Assembly: GCA_977017575.1 (NCBI GenBank)
Contig: CDRNVI010000023.1
Location: forward strand, 186,001 to 250,000
Length of the DNA: 64,000 bases
Origin: Paramoeba atlantica
Taxonomy: Eukaryota; Discosea
Direction: 5' to 3'
The number at the start of each line of letters is the position of its first letter. Within the stretch, counting starts at the first letter, position 1. The notes beneath the pieces were generated by a model. The model had not been told where the DNA came from and searched no databases. It saw only the letters and a program-made list of their open reading frames with translations. A program made the translations under genes and the position numbers. Shown piece by piece: positions 39,210 through 50,610 of this stretch.

Positions 39210-40294
39210 TTAATACTTCGCCCTAATTACTGCCCTTAAACGACGGGGCATGCTGCGGACAAGAGGAAGAGATGCACAAGAGGAAGGTCTGCCCACGCTT
39301 TTTGGGCGCGTTCCCAAAGTTCCAACATTCCTACGGGAGGATCTGGGTGATCCGCAGTTGACTTTTTGAGCTCGTCCCACAGGTGCTCTATGGGATTTAA
39401 ATCGGGAAACTGCGGGGGCCAGTCTAGGACACACAATTCTTCCAAACGAAGGAATTCCCGAGCCTTCTTAGTCGTGTGCTTTGGATCATTTTCTTGTTGG
39501 AAGATGATCCGGTCCTTCATGACATCCAACTTGTGGAGGAAAGGAGGCAAATACTGTTGAAGTATTTGAACATATTGTTCAGCATTCATGTTGCCATGAA
39601 CCAGAGCAATGGAGCCCACGCCGTGAGCCATCATACACCCCCATATCATGATGGATCCTCCACCGTACTTCACAGTGCCGTGGGTATTGCGCTCTGAAAG
39701 TGCTTCCCCAAAGCTCACCCACGCCCACCGGCTGCCATTCGACTCAAAACGGTAGATCTTACTTTCATCGGTAAAGAGCACACGGCTCCAGTCGGCGTGC
39801 GTCCAATGCTCGTACTTCTTTGCAAAAGCAAGACGTAGAGCTTTGTGACGCTTCGTGAGGTGGGGCTTCCGTAATTTCTTCTTCCCCTTCAAACCACGCT
39901 TCCGAAGGGAAACCCGAATGGTTTGAGGTGAAACATCTGCAACCCCCTCATCTCTTAACCGTTTACTAGTAGCGACTGCATCCTTAGTTGCACCGCTGGT
40001 GATTAGGCGGCGGACGCGATTGGAAAATGTCTCGGTAAGCTTGCGAGGGCGACCTGTTTTTTGTTTGTTAACTAAGTTGGGAAGATATTTTTTCTTAATG
40101 TTACTTACATTTCCTACGCTTAATTGTAGATCTGACGATATCTTCCGAACTGATAATCCGTTCATTAGTTTTTCTATAACAAGCCTATGTAGATCACTGG
40201 GTGTACTGCGCATAAAAAGTATAGCAAACGGAGTAAGATTTTCTTTGTTTACTTTGCGTTTCATTGCACTCCGCAGCCCTTTTTTCTTGCCCAT
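39210..40294 (-). pseudogene. Tc1 transposase, full length, damaged
   Basis: ATG at 40294 (MGKKKGLRSAMKRK). Paired helix-turn-helix region (KLMNGLSVRKISSDLQLSVG and a GRPRKLT hook), then the catalytic core: Asp in FTDESKIYR, FQQENDPKHT where the second catalytic Asp is Glu, and Glu in FPDLNPIEHLW. A late frameshift near 39285 moves the C-terminus (SMPRRLRAVIRAKY) into another frame. Canonical Tc1 with 34 residues between the last two acidic positions. The Asp-to-Glu change and the frameshift imply it is inactive. Confidence 0.85.
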
Positions 40295-40402
40295 TTTTTC
40301 TTTTCTTTCTAGGTTCGTAAGAAAATAGTCAGAAAATTTTAGTAACTTATGCAGTAACTTATGTATATGAATGCACCTTATTCCCATATACCGTATTATC
40401 AT

Positions 40403-41605
40403 GCCGTATACTGATACCCTCTACTTATCAGACTTCATGCAACAGATCCAATGGAGCTGGAGGTTCTATGATATCTGGGCGTAATATTCCTACAATGCGC
40501 AACTCGCATATGAAATAGGGTACATTCCCTCCTAAATACAACACAACATAAATAGTCTTCTTCAATACAGCACAACAGAATCTCATGTTCCTCGCGTGTT
40601 CCTTTCTCATGTTCCTTTCACTCATTTTTTTTCTCGGCGATCACAGTGCCAGGCAAGCCAAGGTGTGTATACTACGCCCGAGACAATGGGGAGTTGCTAT
40701 GTCCCTGGGTAGAAGGTCGTCCAGGGATTAGCAACACCCTCATTATAACGGACTTCATAAGCACTTTGAACCGGGACCAAGCCCAGTATGCCTGGCAAGC
40801 CATGGCCTGGAATACGTATTCTTCTCCTTCCTTTTCTTCCTTCCTCTTCTTCTACGCGATACCGTGCGCAGGAACACTTCAACCGAAGTCAACTTCGGAC
40901 GTCATACCAGTATATCCACAGTCACCTGTCGCGTGTTACACACACTAGCATCCCACTACATCGATCGTGGCGAATGCGCCACAAACATGCACAGCAAATA
41001 ATTTTTTCCAGGACTGCTGTACCTTCGACGGCGAACTTGATGAAAACAGCGAGGCGATCACCCTTTGAAAACCCAAACATCGGGAAATCCATGGTGTGTG
41101 CCACTCATTTTCTTCCTCTTCTCCCTTCATCAAAAAAATTCTCACTTAGCGACCTCACTACACAATAGTAGCCACAAATAATTGGATCGTAGTGTCCGGA
41201 ACTCAGCACAGGCTAAAGGACCACACTACACAAATCGTAGTGCGAACACAGTCACAAAAAGTCTCAGATCATAAAATCCGGAGCACAAAACAAGTCCGAA
41301 GGACCTAACTACTTCGATCGTAGGGGACATAGAGCCATACAAGGCCTCGGATCATAATGTCCGGAATACAGCTCCGTCCCAAAATTTTGAAACCGTTCTA
41401 TAGAGAGCACCGTGACTTTGTTTTTAGTTCTGTAAAAAGCTAAGTTTATGGGAATACCACAAGAGGACCGGAAAACTAGTTTAAATTGACGTACGTTAAC
41501 GTTTGAAAAAATCTTTTTTTTGCTGAACTAAATTTGTTTGACATACGCTTTTTACAAAACTTGATTAACAAATACTCTTTTTTTATACGATGTCCATGTC
41601 ACACA
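40403..41605. other. Intergenic with unassigned ORF scraps and a satellite
   Basis: At 40428-40625 the minus strand has a 65-codon frame (PYFICELRIVGILRPDIIEP) and at 40646-40948 the + strand has 100 codons (CVYYARDNGELLCPWVEGRP). Both look like protein scraps without a known family. A tandem repeat lies at 41168-41380 (separate entry). Confidence 0.35.
41168..41380 (+). repeat. ~85-bp satellite, array 1
   Basis: Units contain AAGTCCGAAGGACCT, ATCGTAG, ATAGAGCCATACAAGGCCTC and GGATCATAAAATCCGG. About two and a half degenerate units. The same satellite recurs at 46390-46590. Confidence 0.6.
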
Positions 41606-41891
41606 TACAGTAACTAAAAAAAGTGTTCAAATGTTTCAACAATTTTTAGTGTTTTTATTTTTTACAAAAGGGAATCAGGGGATAACGCAGTAGTATATAA
41701 TAGTAGTGTAGGCTCGAGTAGTGCTTGTATTCCCATGTACTTGAACTTCATCAATGACCTTACAATAAAAAATCAAGAAAGATATAATGTCAGTCCAACA
41801 CTTGAATACTTTTTTCACTTTTTTGGGGACAACATTTTTCATATAAAAACTTTCTCTTACTTCCTCCTTATCAGTCCAAAATGCCGTAAAC

Positions 41892-42530
41892 TTAGTACTT
41901 TGTAAGCCCCCCCTTCGCCTTAATCACTGCCCTCAACCGGCGAGGCATGCTCTGAACAAGAGGAAGGCATCCACTCGGAGGAACATTCGCCTACGCTTTT
42001 TGGACGCGTTCCCACAATTCCAGCATTCCTGTTGGAGGGTCTGGATGGTCCGCTGTCCCCTTTTTCAACTCAACCCATAGGTTTTCTATGGGATTTAAGT
42101 CTGGAGACTGAGGGGGCCAGTCAAGCATACACAGCCTTTGCGAATTTAGGAAATCACGAGCCATCTTACTCGTGTGCTTCGGATCGTTGTCTTGTTGAAA
42201 GATGATAGTATCCTTCGCGACACTCAGCTTCTGAAGAGAAGGGGGTAAATTCTGTAGCAGAATTTGAACATACTGTTCAGCGTTCATGTTACCATGAACT
42301 AACTCAACAGAGCCCACACCATGGGCCATCATGCAACCCCATATCATGATGGACCCCCCTCCATATTTGACGGTGCTTTGTGTGTTTCTCTCTGACAGCG
42401 CCTCCCCAAAACTCACCCAGACCCACCGGCTGCCATTGGATTCAAATCGGCAGATCTTTGCTTCGTCCGTAAAAAGGACACGACCCCAGTCATACTTTCG
42501 AGACCGCAAAGTGCATTCGACTGCGTGGGG
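41892..42530 (-). pseudogene. Tc1 transposase, C-terminal part
   Basis: From RSRKYDWGRVLFTDEAKICR (first Asp) through KYGGGSIMIWGCMMAHGVG, FQQDNDPKHTSK (second Asp intact) and SPDLNPIENLW, with 34 residues between the last two acidic residues (DD34E). An in-frame TAG after WERVQKA replaces a Trp codon; the same frame continues to SMPRRLRAVIKAKGG and a stop at 41892. The N-terminal DNA-binding half is lost. Confidence 0.85.
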
Positions 42531-42555
42531 AAGCACCGTTTCGTTCTCACTTTGT

Positions 42556-44061
42556 TGTTCACAATGAAATTGGTGAGATTTTGGCTGCCGTATACACTCG
42601 AAATGAAAGTTTTGACACTTTGCACAATGTTCTTTCAAACATAGCATCACGTCCAGGAAGCAAAGCAATGGTTATATATGTTGACAACTGTTGCACAGTA
42701 CGTTCTAAAATAAGAATATGGTGTATCGTTCCAGCCGAGGAACCAACATTTGTGAAAGTTTTCATTCTCGTTTAAAAGCTAAAGTGAAGCTTCGCGCGCG
42801 TAGCTCAGCAGAAACTGTAGACGCGCTGACAAGGAGCTTTATTTATCGAAGTAATGTGAAATGTGCTGTGAGCTTCAAATCAGCGCCGGATATGATGTGT
42901 TTCGACGCTCTGTTGTTTCGAACTTTGAAAGAAACCTTCTCTTCTCTCTTCCTGGGGGCGGACGATGCAAGATTATGTAATAGTCCTTTTGCACTTCTCC
43001 CTGTGGCGAAACAACTAACGACTCATGAACCTCCTTGTCTGATAATCAGCTGAGTAACGTTCGCAGCTGGGCGCAAAATAAGTTTGGTTGCGAGCCCGTG
43101 TTTCTTGGTAAAGACGATGTGGAATTTAACTTCGCACTTTCTGCTACACCAACTAAGCACGAGGAAAAGGTGCGTTTCCTAGGTGGAGAGTGCACCGCAG
43201 CGTCAATGATGAGCGCACTTGAATACATGTGTGCGGGAGATCCCAGTATTCTGCGGTGCGATACATCGCGGGTGGACAAAGATACGACGTTCGAACGAGT
43301 TCTTGAACACTTGAGCAAGCCCGAGAACGACGTCCAGGAAGTTATAACCAAGGTTTCGCACGGGCAATTATTTCTTCCCCTAGTTCGCTCTCTTGCCAAT
43401 GTCATTTCAAGCACTGTACTCGTTCTACACGAGCTTTCACACGTACCATATCTAGTGGTTCCTTTTGATATCACCAACTCCGCAGAGGCACAGAATATGC
43501 GGTGTTTGCGTACTTGATATCCCTGGTGCAGGAATATTTAAAACTTTTGATACAGATTTTGATGTAGGTTTGGGGGCGCACGAGGATATCATAATGGTTG
43601 ACGACTTACCTGTACAACATTTTACCGCGACAGGAAATAGCAACGCATGTCACCTGGCAACACATTTATATGCTCCAAGAATTGATCCTCGCCAAAGAAA
43701 CGTGATCGTGAAATTCAATCCCCTTGAAGTGCGCTTGCTCCTGCAATGTGTCATCGATGAAGTGCGCGACAAATCTTCGAGGCACATACCTTGGCCGAAA
43801 GTTTTATCAAGATTCAGCTCCGTGGTCAAAGAAAATGAGGACCAGTATAGATTTCCTCGAGATTTTAATCAGTTACGGGTTGCGTATCAGAACAGACTTT
43901 GCTACAAGGAATGCGCGGAGGACGTGAAGTCGCATGATGAGATAATGGGCGAGCTTCGCGCAAAAGAGGATGCTAGAAAAAAGAGAGGACGCAAATGTCC
44001 AAATAGAGATTCGCGAATAGAAGTAGACGGCTTTGAGAATGCGGAAAATGTTCCTCTGTAA
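42556..44061 (+). pseudogene. Fragment of a large DNA-transposon protein
   Basis: Consecutive + frames: EIGEILAAVYTRNESFD and AMVIYVDNCCTVRSK, then after a frame change RSSRGTNICESFHSRLKAKV. D-N-C-C-x-x-R followed by R-G-T-N-x-x-E-x-x-H resembles the catalytic region of MULE/KDZ-like transposases with the part between them deleted. Later frames (43035-43517 and about 43490-44061) include GGECTAASMMSALEYM and a Myb/SANT-like stretch (IPWPKVLSRFSSVVKENE). Three or so frame changes. Family assignment is tentative. Confidence 0.4.
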
Positions 44062-44903
44062 CCCGTTGAGGCAAAGGAGAATTCGCTTTTTAAGAAATAT
44101 TTCGTAAAAACAGTAGTTAAAGGAATACGTAAAGGATAAATTAAAGATTAGGTTCCTAATTTTGTCTTCATAGGTTAAAAAATACGCACGACTCTGCACC
44201 TTCATCAACGCTACACCTCCTCCCTGGCTGATCTCCCCCCCCCCTGACTTTTCCCTCTTTTTCGGTTTTTGACGTTAAGTCAAAGGGTTGAATTTCCTCT
44301 CTTTGACTTATACCCCATTTTCAGTTTTATGCATAAAAAACGTAAAGTTAGTCACTACTCAGTAAAGTTGGTACTTGCTAAAAAACTTAATATAACATGT
44401 CCTTCCTTTAAGTGCAATCGCAAAAATCATGAATGTCTTCAAAAATTATTAGTAGCACGTCGTTGTCGTTCACCTTTCTGTTGCAATTCCAACTTTATGT
44501 TGCACTTCTCGGCTAAAGAGCATACCGATTGAGATTTCTTCTCCACCTTTCCCACCAGAAAACTCCTCTTGCGCTTTTATGCTTTCACCCATTCCCGTCG
44601 GTGAACCACGTTTTCCTACTGACCTTCCACCTATCTTCATCCTTCACTTTCATGACCTTCAATCTATGAAATAATGGATTTTTGCTACACCCCACCGAAC
44701 TCAATACATAAATCAATATACTTGAACTGTAACCTCTTCTGCCGGCGGAAGTGCCCACTACTCGAGCCTACACTACTATTATATACTACTGCGTTATCCC
44801 CTGATTCCCTTTTGTAAAAAATTAAAACACTAAAAATTGTTGAAACATTTGAACACTTTTTTTAGTTACTGTATCTCCCAGGGCGCATGGGAGCTCTGAT
44901 AGC

Positions 44904-46332
44904 ATGAGCTCAGGTTACACGAGCTCGGAGTACACGAGTTCGGAGGCAACTTCGGAGAGCAATTCCAAAAATTCAACAGTTTGCCAATCAGGCTCTTCTG
45001 ACGTTTCATCATTGTCTTCGCACTCACCGGCGTACGCAAGCTCTGATTCAGAGGATGATCCGAACTGGGATCCAGAAGATGAGTCAACAGACTCAGAAAT
45101 ATCGGACTCTGAGTCTGATTTTTTTGAAGAAGAGACTCTTTTCAAAATAAATCAAGAAATACAGGGGTCTGTCCAAGATGATAATCATCTTTATCCAGTT
45201 CCTCCGAATTTCGTGGAACCTGAAAAATGCTTTGACATCCGGCTTATCAAAGCAGCAGAAGACCTATGCCAAATGTTTCGACCTCAGTCCTCTAATCCAC
45301 GAACTTCTCACCCTCATCCCTCTGATGATCCACCTATTGACCTTCAGCTCCCTGATGCTCCATCTATTGACCCTCAGCCCTCTGATGTTCCATCTATTGA
45401 CCCTCCGACCGAAATACGATGAGCTTAAAAAGAAACATAACTCTGTTTTGAAGGATCAGCATTCCCTTCTGACCGCGATGGCTGTTCTTAGAACACGGTT
45501 AGCCTCTCAAATCTCGGGCCAGAACTCTAAGCGGAAACGCGGCCGACCTATGAAGCGCAAAACGACGCACCTGAATGGACTTCCGGTTATATGGAAAAGA
45601 AGGGGAAGCTTATCCGAAACGGGAGTCGTCACTTTGAAAGTTTTGCACAGCACAAGACTTTTTACCCAGGGACAGTTGTGTCATATGCTTACTCTCAATA
45701 AAGCGACTTGCCATCGTTTGCTGACGACTCATTCTTCAGCTGATGGTAGAATCGAAAAAGTGAAAGAAACCGCTAATACGCTACTGGAATGGGAACACTT
45801 TGAGAGTGCCAGAGTCTTGCTGCCCCAGATAATGGCGGCCAATCCTGTCCATCGCACTTTGAACAGACTGATGTGTGCAATGGCCGAAGCATCCGGACAC
45901 CAATTTGTTATCTCGCGGCATCGCATGCGTGCTCTGCTTACATATTATGATTACAAGTTTAGGTCCAAAATTAGTACGCTTCATCTTTCTGCCGAGAAAA
46001 GGGAGGCCCGTGTGAATTTCTGTCGCGCACTGCTTAAAGAAGATGAAGTGACAGGGGGCACCTTTTTGAAAAATTTGTGCTTTAGTGACGAGGTGTACAT
46101 TCATGCGGGTGATTTGTCACGCTCAGCGTGGCAATCTCCAACAGATCCTGTTGCAAGGAGTCGAACCCATCATCCCACGAAAGTCCTTCTCTGGGGTGCA
46201 ATTGATTCCAATGGGGAAATCCTATTTCGATGGTGCGATGATTTTGAACACTTTTATCGCCATGACACTTGTCAAAATCAAAAAGGGTCTCAAAAAGGGA
46301 AAGGGCTCGGCAGCATGTATTATAGAAGATGA
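44904..46332 (+). pseudogene. Tc1/IS630-like transposase with acidic N-terminus, truncated
   Basis: 44904-45422 encodes a Ser/Glu/Asp-rich region and a repeat (DAPSIDPQPSD, DVPSIDP). One frameshift near 45400 leads to KYDELKKKHNSVLKDQHS, a basic hook KRKRGRPMKRK, helices and then FLKNLCFSDEVYIHAGD (first Asp) and KVLLWGAIDSNGEILFR. The remainder, with the second and third acidic residues, is missing; the frame ends at 46332 shortly before the satellite. It differs clearly from the other Tc1 copies, so a distinct family. Confidence 0.6.
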
Positions 46333-46389
46333 TTCTTCGGGATCATTGGATTCCATATGCCAGGAAACTTTCAAAATTGCCAGAATGGG

Positions 46390-46590
46390 GTTGTACAAAC
46401 AAGTCCAAAGGACCTCACTACTCCAATCGTAGTGGAAACAGAGCCGTAAAAGGCCTCGGATCTTAAAATCCGGAACGTAGAACAAGTCCGAAGGACCTCA
46501 CCACTCCAATCGCAGTGGACATAGAGCCATACAAGGCCTCGGATCATAAAATCCGGAACACAAAGTCCAAAGGACCTCACTACACAAAAG
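46390..46590 (+). repeat. ~85-bp satellite, array 2
   Basis: About two and a half units similar to 41168-41380 (CAAGTCCGAAGGACCTCAC, CATAGAGCCATACAAGGCCT). Confidence 0.6.
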
Positions 46591-47329
46591 AAAACGTTTC
46601 ACCGAGGAGTCCGCCGTTCTCCGTACTACGAGGCGGTCGCATTTCGAAAGTAGACAACTTAAAAAAAACCTAAGACATAATTCGCAATGAGAAAAAAATA
46701 CGCTCCATGCTGATAGCGTCGTGTAAAAATCAAATATACAGATATTCAATAACCAATACAGTATTCAAATTCAAGGTATGGAGAAATAATCCATAACCGT
46801 TAAAAGGCATACATGTATGACAATTACATGTTGTAACTAAAATTTCTCCCTCACACTTCGTCGCAATTGGCGACAACGCCGGGCTTGGGACCGGTAACAA
46901 GCGTGTTTATGAAGTCCGGGATAATGTACTTTTCGTGAAATATTTCAAAAAAAAATGCCTTTTTTTCATGTATTTTTGACCCGTTACTCATGTGGGGGGC
47001 TCCACATGTGAAAAAAATACGGGAAACGTTCCACTTTTTTGAGATCTGTCGAATGGGGAAAGAATTAAGTCAAAAGCTCTCACGGTGTACTTTGTGGCCT
47101 GGGGGGCCGACAATGTGGCCTGGACTGTATTTTTCCTGGAGCACTGCGCTTGCAAAACATCTCGGGACATCTTATCCCGATGAGGCCGTTTCTTTTCGCT
47201 TTCCCGGGGAGGATATCCCGCGCTTTTCCCTGTGTCGCCGCGGAAGGCGAAAGTGTCCAGCAGGAAAGGTTGATTGCGTTTACCCCCGCTGGGCCCAAAT
47301 ATCTCTACAGGTACTGCCCTGTATGAACA
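46591..47329. other. Intergenic with a dispersed repeat
   Basis: No gene. 47035-47125 (GAGATCTGTCGAATGGGGAA, AAAAGCTCTCACGGTGTAC, CTGGACTGTATTTT) matches 63740-63843. Short open frames on both strands show no motifs. Confidence 0.45.
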
Positions 47330-47640
47330 ATGACAGAAATGCAAGGCAAATTGTATGGTGGACCGAATTCAGCGATAAATAAGGGATCACCATACTACCT
47401 CTTTCCATGTACGATAGATTCCATGTACAATTTTGTATTCGATTATCCATGTTATGATTTTTCGATAGCAGAGTCATGTGATGTTTCAAGGAATCCTAAA
47501 GTCCTTCCGGGCCAGATCCATCCCCTGTGTCTTCATACAATTGCTCCAAAATCTCAGTTCAAATTGCTCAGTTCAATTGCTCTCGTTAAATAGTAGTTTC
47601 AACAAAATTTGGTTTTCTCAACAAAATAATTCGAGTAGTA
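47330..47640 (-). repeat. Copy of the hAT scrap and its flank
   Basis: About 270 bp matches 34150-34405 (GACAGAAATGCAAGGCAAAT, CAAGGAATCCTAAAGTCCTT, AACAAAATTTRGTTTTCTC). Here it runs straight into the conserved upstream of the LRR gene; at 34 kb the same junction is interrupted by the second LINE and a GC-rich stretch. Confidence 0.65.
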
Positions 47641-47683
47641 TTTCAACGGCTCTAAAACAATTCTTTTTTTATATGCAACTACA

Positions 47684-48649
47684 ATGTTCAATCTGATACT
47701 GGTTTGTTTTATTTTTGCAGTAGACGATTCTCCGCAGCCACCTCCGCAAAAGCGACGAAAATTCGGTAGCAAAGTTAGCTCGGTTACAATGTCCGAAACT
47801 GACATGATGCGTCGGCTCGTCCAATATGTCGAGGGCCAGCCTCCAACATGGAAAAAGCGGCCTTGCGCATGTTCTTGGAAAGGAGTGAAGTGTAACGGTG
47901 AGTCTCAAGTCACACACCTTCAGTGGAAGCGCTTCGGTCTCTCTGGAAATCTCACATGGCAATTCCTGCCTCCACATGTAGTAGAGGTTAACGTGCAACG
48001 TGATATGTACAGGGATCCAACAAAACTGGAAGGGGCATTATCCTCCACCGATTTGACCGCCCTAATGGAGTACTTTAATGTTGAAGAGCATCACCATCAC
48101 GGAGTATTCGGATTCACAACACTTCCAGCACCGATGAAAATCCTCATTCTATCAAAGAACCGATTGGAGGGTCCCGTCGATCTCACTCAGCTGCCCCCTA
48201 ATATTGAACAAATTCGTGCTGACCGCAATTTATTTGATGGCACGATAGACCTTTCTGCACTGCCTGCAAGAATGTCTCAGCTTTCGCTAAGTTTTAATCA
48301 ATTAAGTGGTACGCTTGATCTTGTACACCTTCCGTGTACAATGCACAAGCTTTACCTCGGATTCAACAAGTTTGAAGGGAAACTGGATGTCTCTTCACTT
48401 CCCTCAAGTCTAGGAATTCTTAATGTTTCGAATAATGAACTCGAGGGAGATGTGGATTTTACAGCATCAGGTTTAAAAGAAAAGTATATTCACCTGGATG
48501 GCAACGCCATTGAGGCTGTGATTTACGAAAAAGGGGCTTCTAGAAGCCGTCATGAAATGGACAGTTCTGTAACCAGATATACCCCAGAAAGCTACGCACT
48601 CAGAAAAATACGAAAATTTCACATAAATCCGAAAGCGATGGACAGTTAA
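47684..48649 (+). CDS. LRR protein, recent paralogue C (altered C-terminus)
   Basis: 321 residues with the same leader, KRRK, cap and repeats as the genes at 28516 and 35948. After RYTPESYAL an extra base shifts the frame: the tail reads RKIRKFHINPKAMDS where the sisters have KKTKISHKSESDG. The 3' flank quickly diverges after CGTTTCTCG. The protein is otherwise intact, so it may still be made. Confidence 0.75.
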   Translation: MFNLILVCFIFAVDDSPQPPPQKRRKFGSKVSSVTMSETDMMRRLVQYVEGQPPTWKKRPCACSWKGVKCNGESQVTHLQWKRFGLSGNLTWQFLPPHVVEVNVQRDMYRDPTKLEGALSSTDLTALMEYFNVEEHHHHGVFGFTTLPAPMKILILSKNRLEGPVDLTQLPPNIEQIRADRNLFDGTIDLSALPARMSQLSLSFNQLSGTLDLVHLPCTMHKLYLGFNKFEGKLDVSSLPSSLGILNVSNNELEGDVDFTASGLKEKYIHLDGNAIEAVIYEKGASRSRHEMDSSVTRYTPESYALRKIRKFHINPKAMDS

Positions 48650-50155
48650 CGTGACTACGTTTCTCGTTTCCTCTTATTTACGTTTTTCTTTACGTTGTTT
48701 CAGTTTATAGTTGTTTTCAGCTCAATATTAGCTCTACACTTCAAAGAAACGAGTTCATTCCCGAATCTCACGTGGTGTACTCATCGACAGACTGTGTTCC
48801 TATCCTACATAAGTCATACCGTGTCATTGTATGCTTGTTGTCTCAGAAACTCCATTGAAACCTTGGTGGTACGTTGGATAGAATCAAAAATGACATCCAA
48901 CCCAAAAATCGAGATTATTAGTGTCGGCCAATGAGACAACAGTCAAACAATTACGATCTGAACGCAAGCAAGAGTGTACTAACACGATGAACAGGTTTTG
49001 CAAACGTTGCCGCATTGTTATTGAGCGAAACGCATCCTCTTGTTGGTATTACGGATAATTTTTGACCCATTGTCAGTTTTTGAATTTACAAATCGTATTT
49101 TTGACCCTTCGATCAAAGGGGGGTACTCCCAACCCCCTCGGAAGCTGCTTATCCTAAAATATACAACTCTGCGAGAGCTCTCGAATGCGCTATTATTTTT
49201 CAAAATTCGACAATTTTTACGAATTTTAGGCCCCCCCACCATAGGATTTTTCACTCCTATTTAAAGGGCTATTATAAGTGTATATTGCGGTGGTTGTATA
49301 ACTACCGCTCTACCCTCGATTATTGAAAAAAAAGTGAACAAAAACAGTGAAAATAAACCCCCCACAGCGAAAAGTCACCCCCCTCTAACTTTTCAGCCAA
49401 GTGTCCGTTTGAGCTCATTTTTGTTGCATTTTGCTGTTCCCAACACAAAGACTTTGCGCGTTATAGCATGGAACCAAGGCTCTCAAATGCGTGCATCCGA
49501 TAGATGGATTATCACTTTCTTCACATTTTTCAAGAGCAATTTCTCACACTTTAACAAAATAAATATTCTCCTCCCATGAGAAATTCAATTATTCTTGTCC
49601 GTTTTTGCTGATTTTTGTTGCGAACGAGAGATCTCGTTCTCCTAGCAAAGATCTTTGCCGCTATTTTTTAATATTGACCCACTTGTGCCCCCTGGCCGCG
49701 GAGTGTTTGTTTTCTTAAATTAGTGTGGTATGACGATGCAAAAAAATAGAACCTAAAAACAATTTTTTTTTCAGTTTCTAGAATGATCTAAAAATGATGG
49801 GAACGTGTAGATCTCAGAATTTTGAACGAGAAAATGATATCTTAACCCCCTTAGGCCCCTTCAAGCAAAAAGTAAAGGGGACAGCTTAAAAAAGTTGATT
49901 TATCACCGTTTCAAGAAAGAACCAATCAAAGACAAATATTCCACCACGTGACAAATTGAATGTTTGTTATCTGTTTTTGATCATTTTTGTTGCAATCGAG
50001 AGATCTCGTTTCCCTAGCGAAGATCTGTGACACCATTTTCATGTTACCCCCTTCTCCCCCCCCTTGGTCGAGGAACATGAGATTTTTCGGGTAATATTGG
50101 CATGACTATGTAAAAACGTCATTAAAAAATGAGTTTTAATTTGTTATCTGTTAAG
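48650..50155. other. Intergenic with MITE relics
   Basis: No gene. 49170-49260 is a decayed end of the CAGGGG mariner family (CTCGAATGCGCTATTATTTT, TTTTAGGCCCCCCC). 49281-49356 is the ~75-bp dispersed repeat. AACGAGAGATCTCGTT and AATCGAGAGATCTCGTTT at 49623 and 49994 recall the mariner ends at 11404. Confidence 0.45.
49281..49356 (+). repeat. Dispersed ~75-bp repeat, copy
   Basis: Nearly identical to 8693-8770 over TTGCGGTGGTTGTATAACTA, CCGCTCTACCCTCGATTATT and the following A-run with GTGAACAAAAA. Confidence 0.65.
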
Positions 50156-50458
50156 AGGTCACGGTGGCCTCCGTTAAGGACCACTAGACGTGTCCCTCGC
50201 TGCCTGCGTTTACGGCTCTCCGCACCTGACGGTCGCCCAGCTCTCCGCACTTCGGCTCTGTCGCAGCTCTCTGCACCCGGATTGCCCCCCAAACTGTAAT
50301 ATGGGGATTACGCATCCGACTCTCCGCACCTGCACATGACAACCGAGCTCTCTGCACCCATTCTCCTCCAGCGAGGGCAAATCCTCACGTGATCCACCCG
50401 TCGTATGCGGGTAAGGACAATGTGAGGCAAATCTCTGCACTCTAAGTGCATGAATAAA
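50156..50458 (+). ncRNA. SL-type structured unit, 5'-truncated copy 4
   Basis: Begins within the GGTGGCCTCCGTTAAGGACC hairpin; the SL exon and the first hairpins are absent. The middle has repeated CTCTCCGCACC and CTCTGCACCC words. The end is conserved in shape: CCTCAC/GTGAGG closes an ACCCG/CGGGT hairpin, and the last hairpin is TGCAC/GTGCA where other copies have TGCGC/GCGCA, then TGAATAAAC. Truncation from the 5' side is typical of retroposed copies. Confidence 0.55.
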
Positions 50459-50489
50459 CAACAAGTGATATCAGTGATATCTTTGTATT

Positions 50490-50610
50490 GTCATTGCCCC
50501 CGACTTGTCCCCGCTTTCGTATCTTGGTACTAGGTGACATATCCTCTCATCGAATGTAAAAAGAGGATATGTCACCTAGGAGGACAAGTGAGGGGGGGTG
50601 ACGGTAAGAA
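50490..50610. mobile_element. C/G-run-capped mini element
   Basis: TCATTGCCCCCGACTTGTCC at the left and GGACAAGTGAGGGGGGGTGA at the right. Inside, CTAGGTGACATATCCTC (50530-50546) pairs perfectly with GAGGATATGTCACCTAG (50563-50579). About 120 bp. Confidence 0.5.

Larger units (their letters stand above)
38161..40402 (-). mobile_element. Tc1 element, left end and transposase
   Basis: The left end TACAGTAACTAACAAAAGTG matches the left end at 41606, including GCAGTAGTATA and GTAGTGTAGGCT further in. A MITE has inserted at 38338. The transposase gene is on the minus strand. I found no right end after 40402, so the element is truncated there. Confidence 0.65.
41606..44873. mobile_element. Composite element with Tc1 ends and foreign coding DNA
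   Basis: Inverted ends of about 120 bp: TACAGTAACTAAAAAAAGTG at the left and the same inverted at the right (44754-44873). The left side holds the C-terminal part of a Tc1 transposase on the minus strand, the same type as at 39210. From about 42530 to 44061 the interior is instead a + strand coding region of another transposon type. So either one element inserted into the other and was trimmed, or the Tc1 ends now carry a captured segment. Confidence 0.65.

Noticed and set aside
43035-43517. OTU-type protease in the transposon fragment (GGECTAASMM)
   Set aside because: Only one Cys motif fits; no matching His/Asn motif was found.
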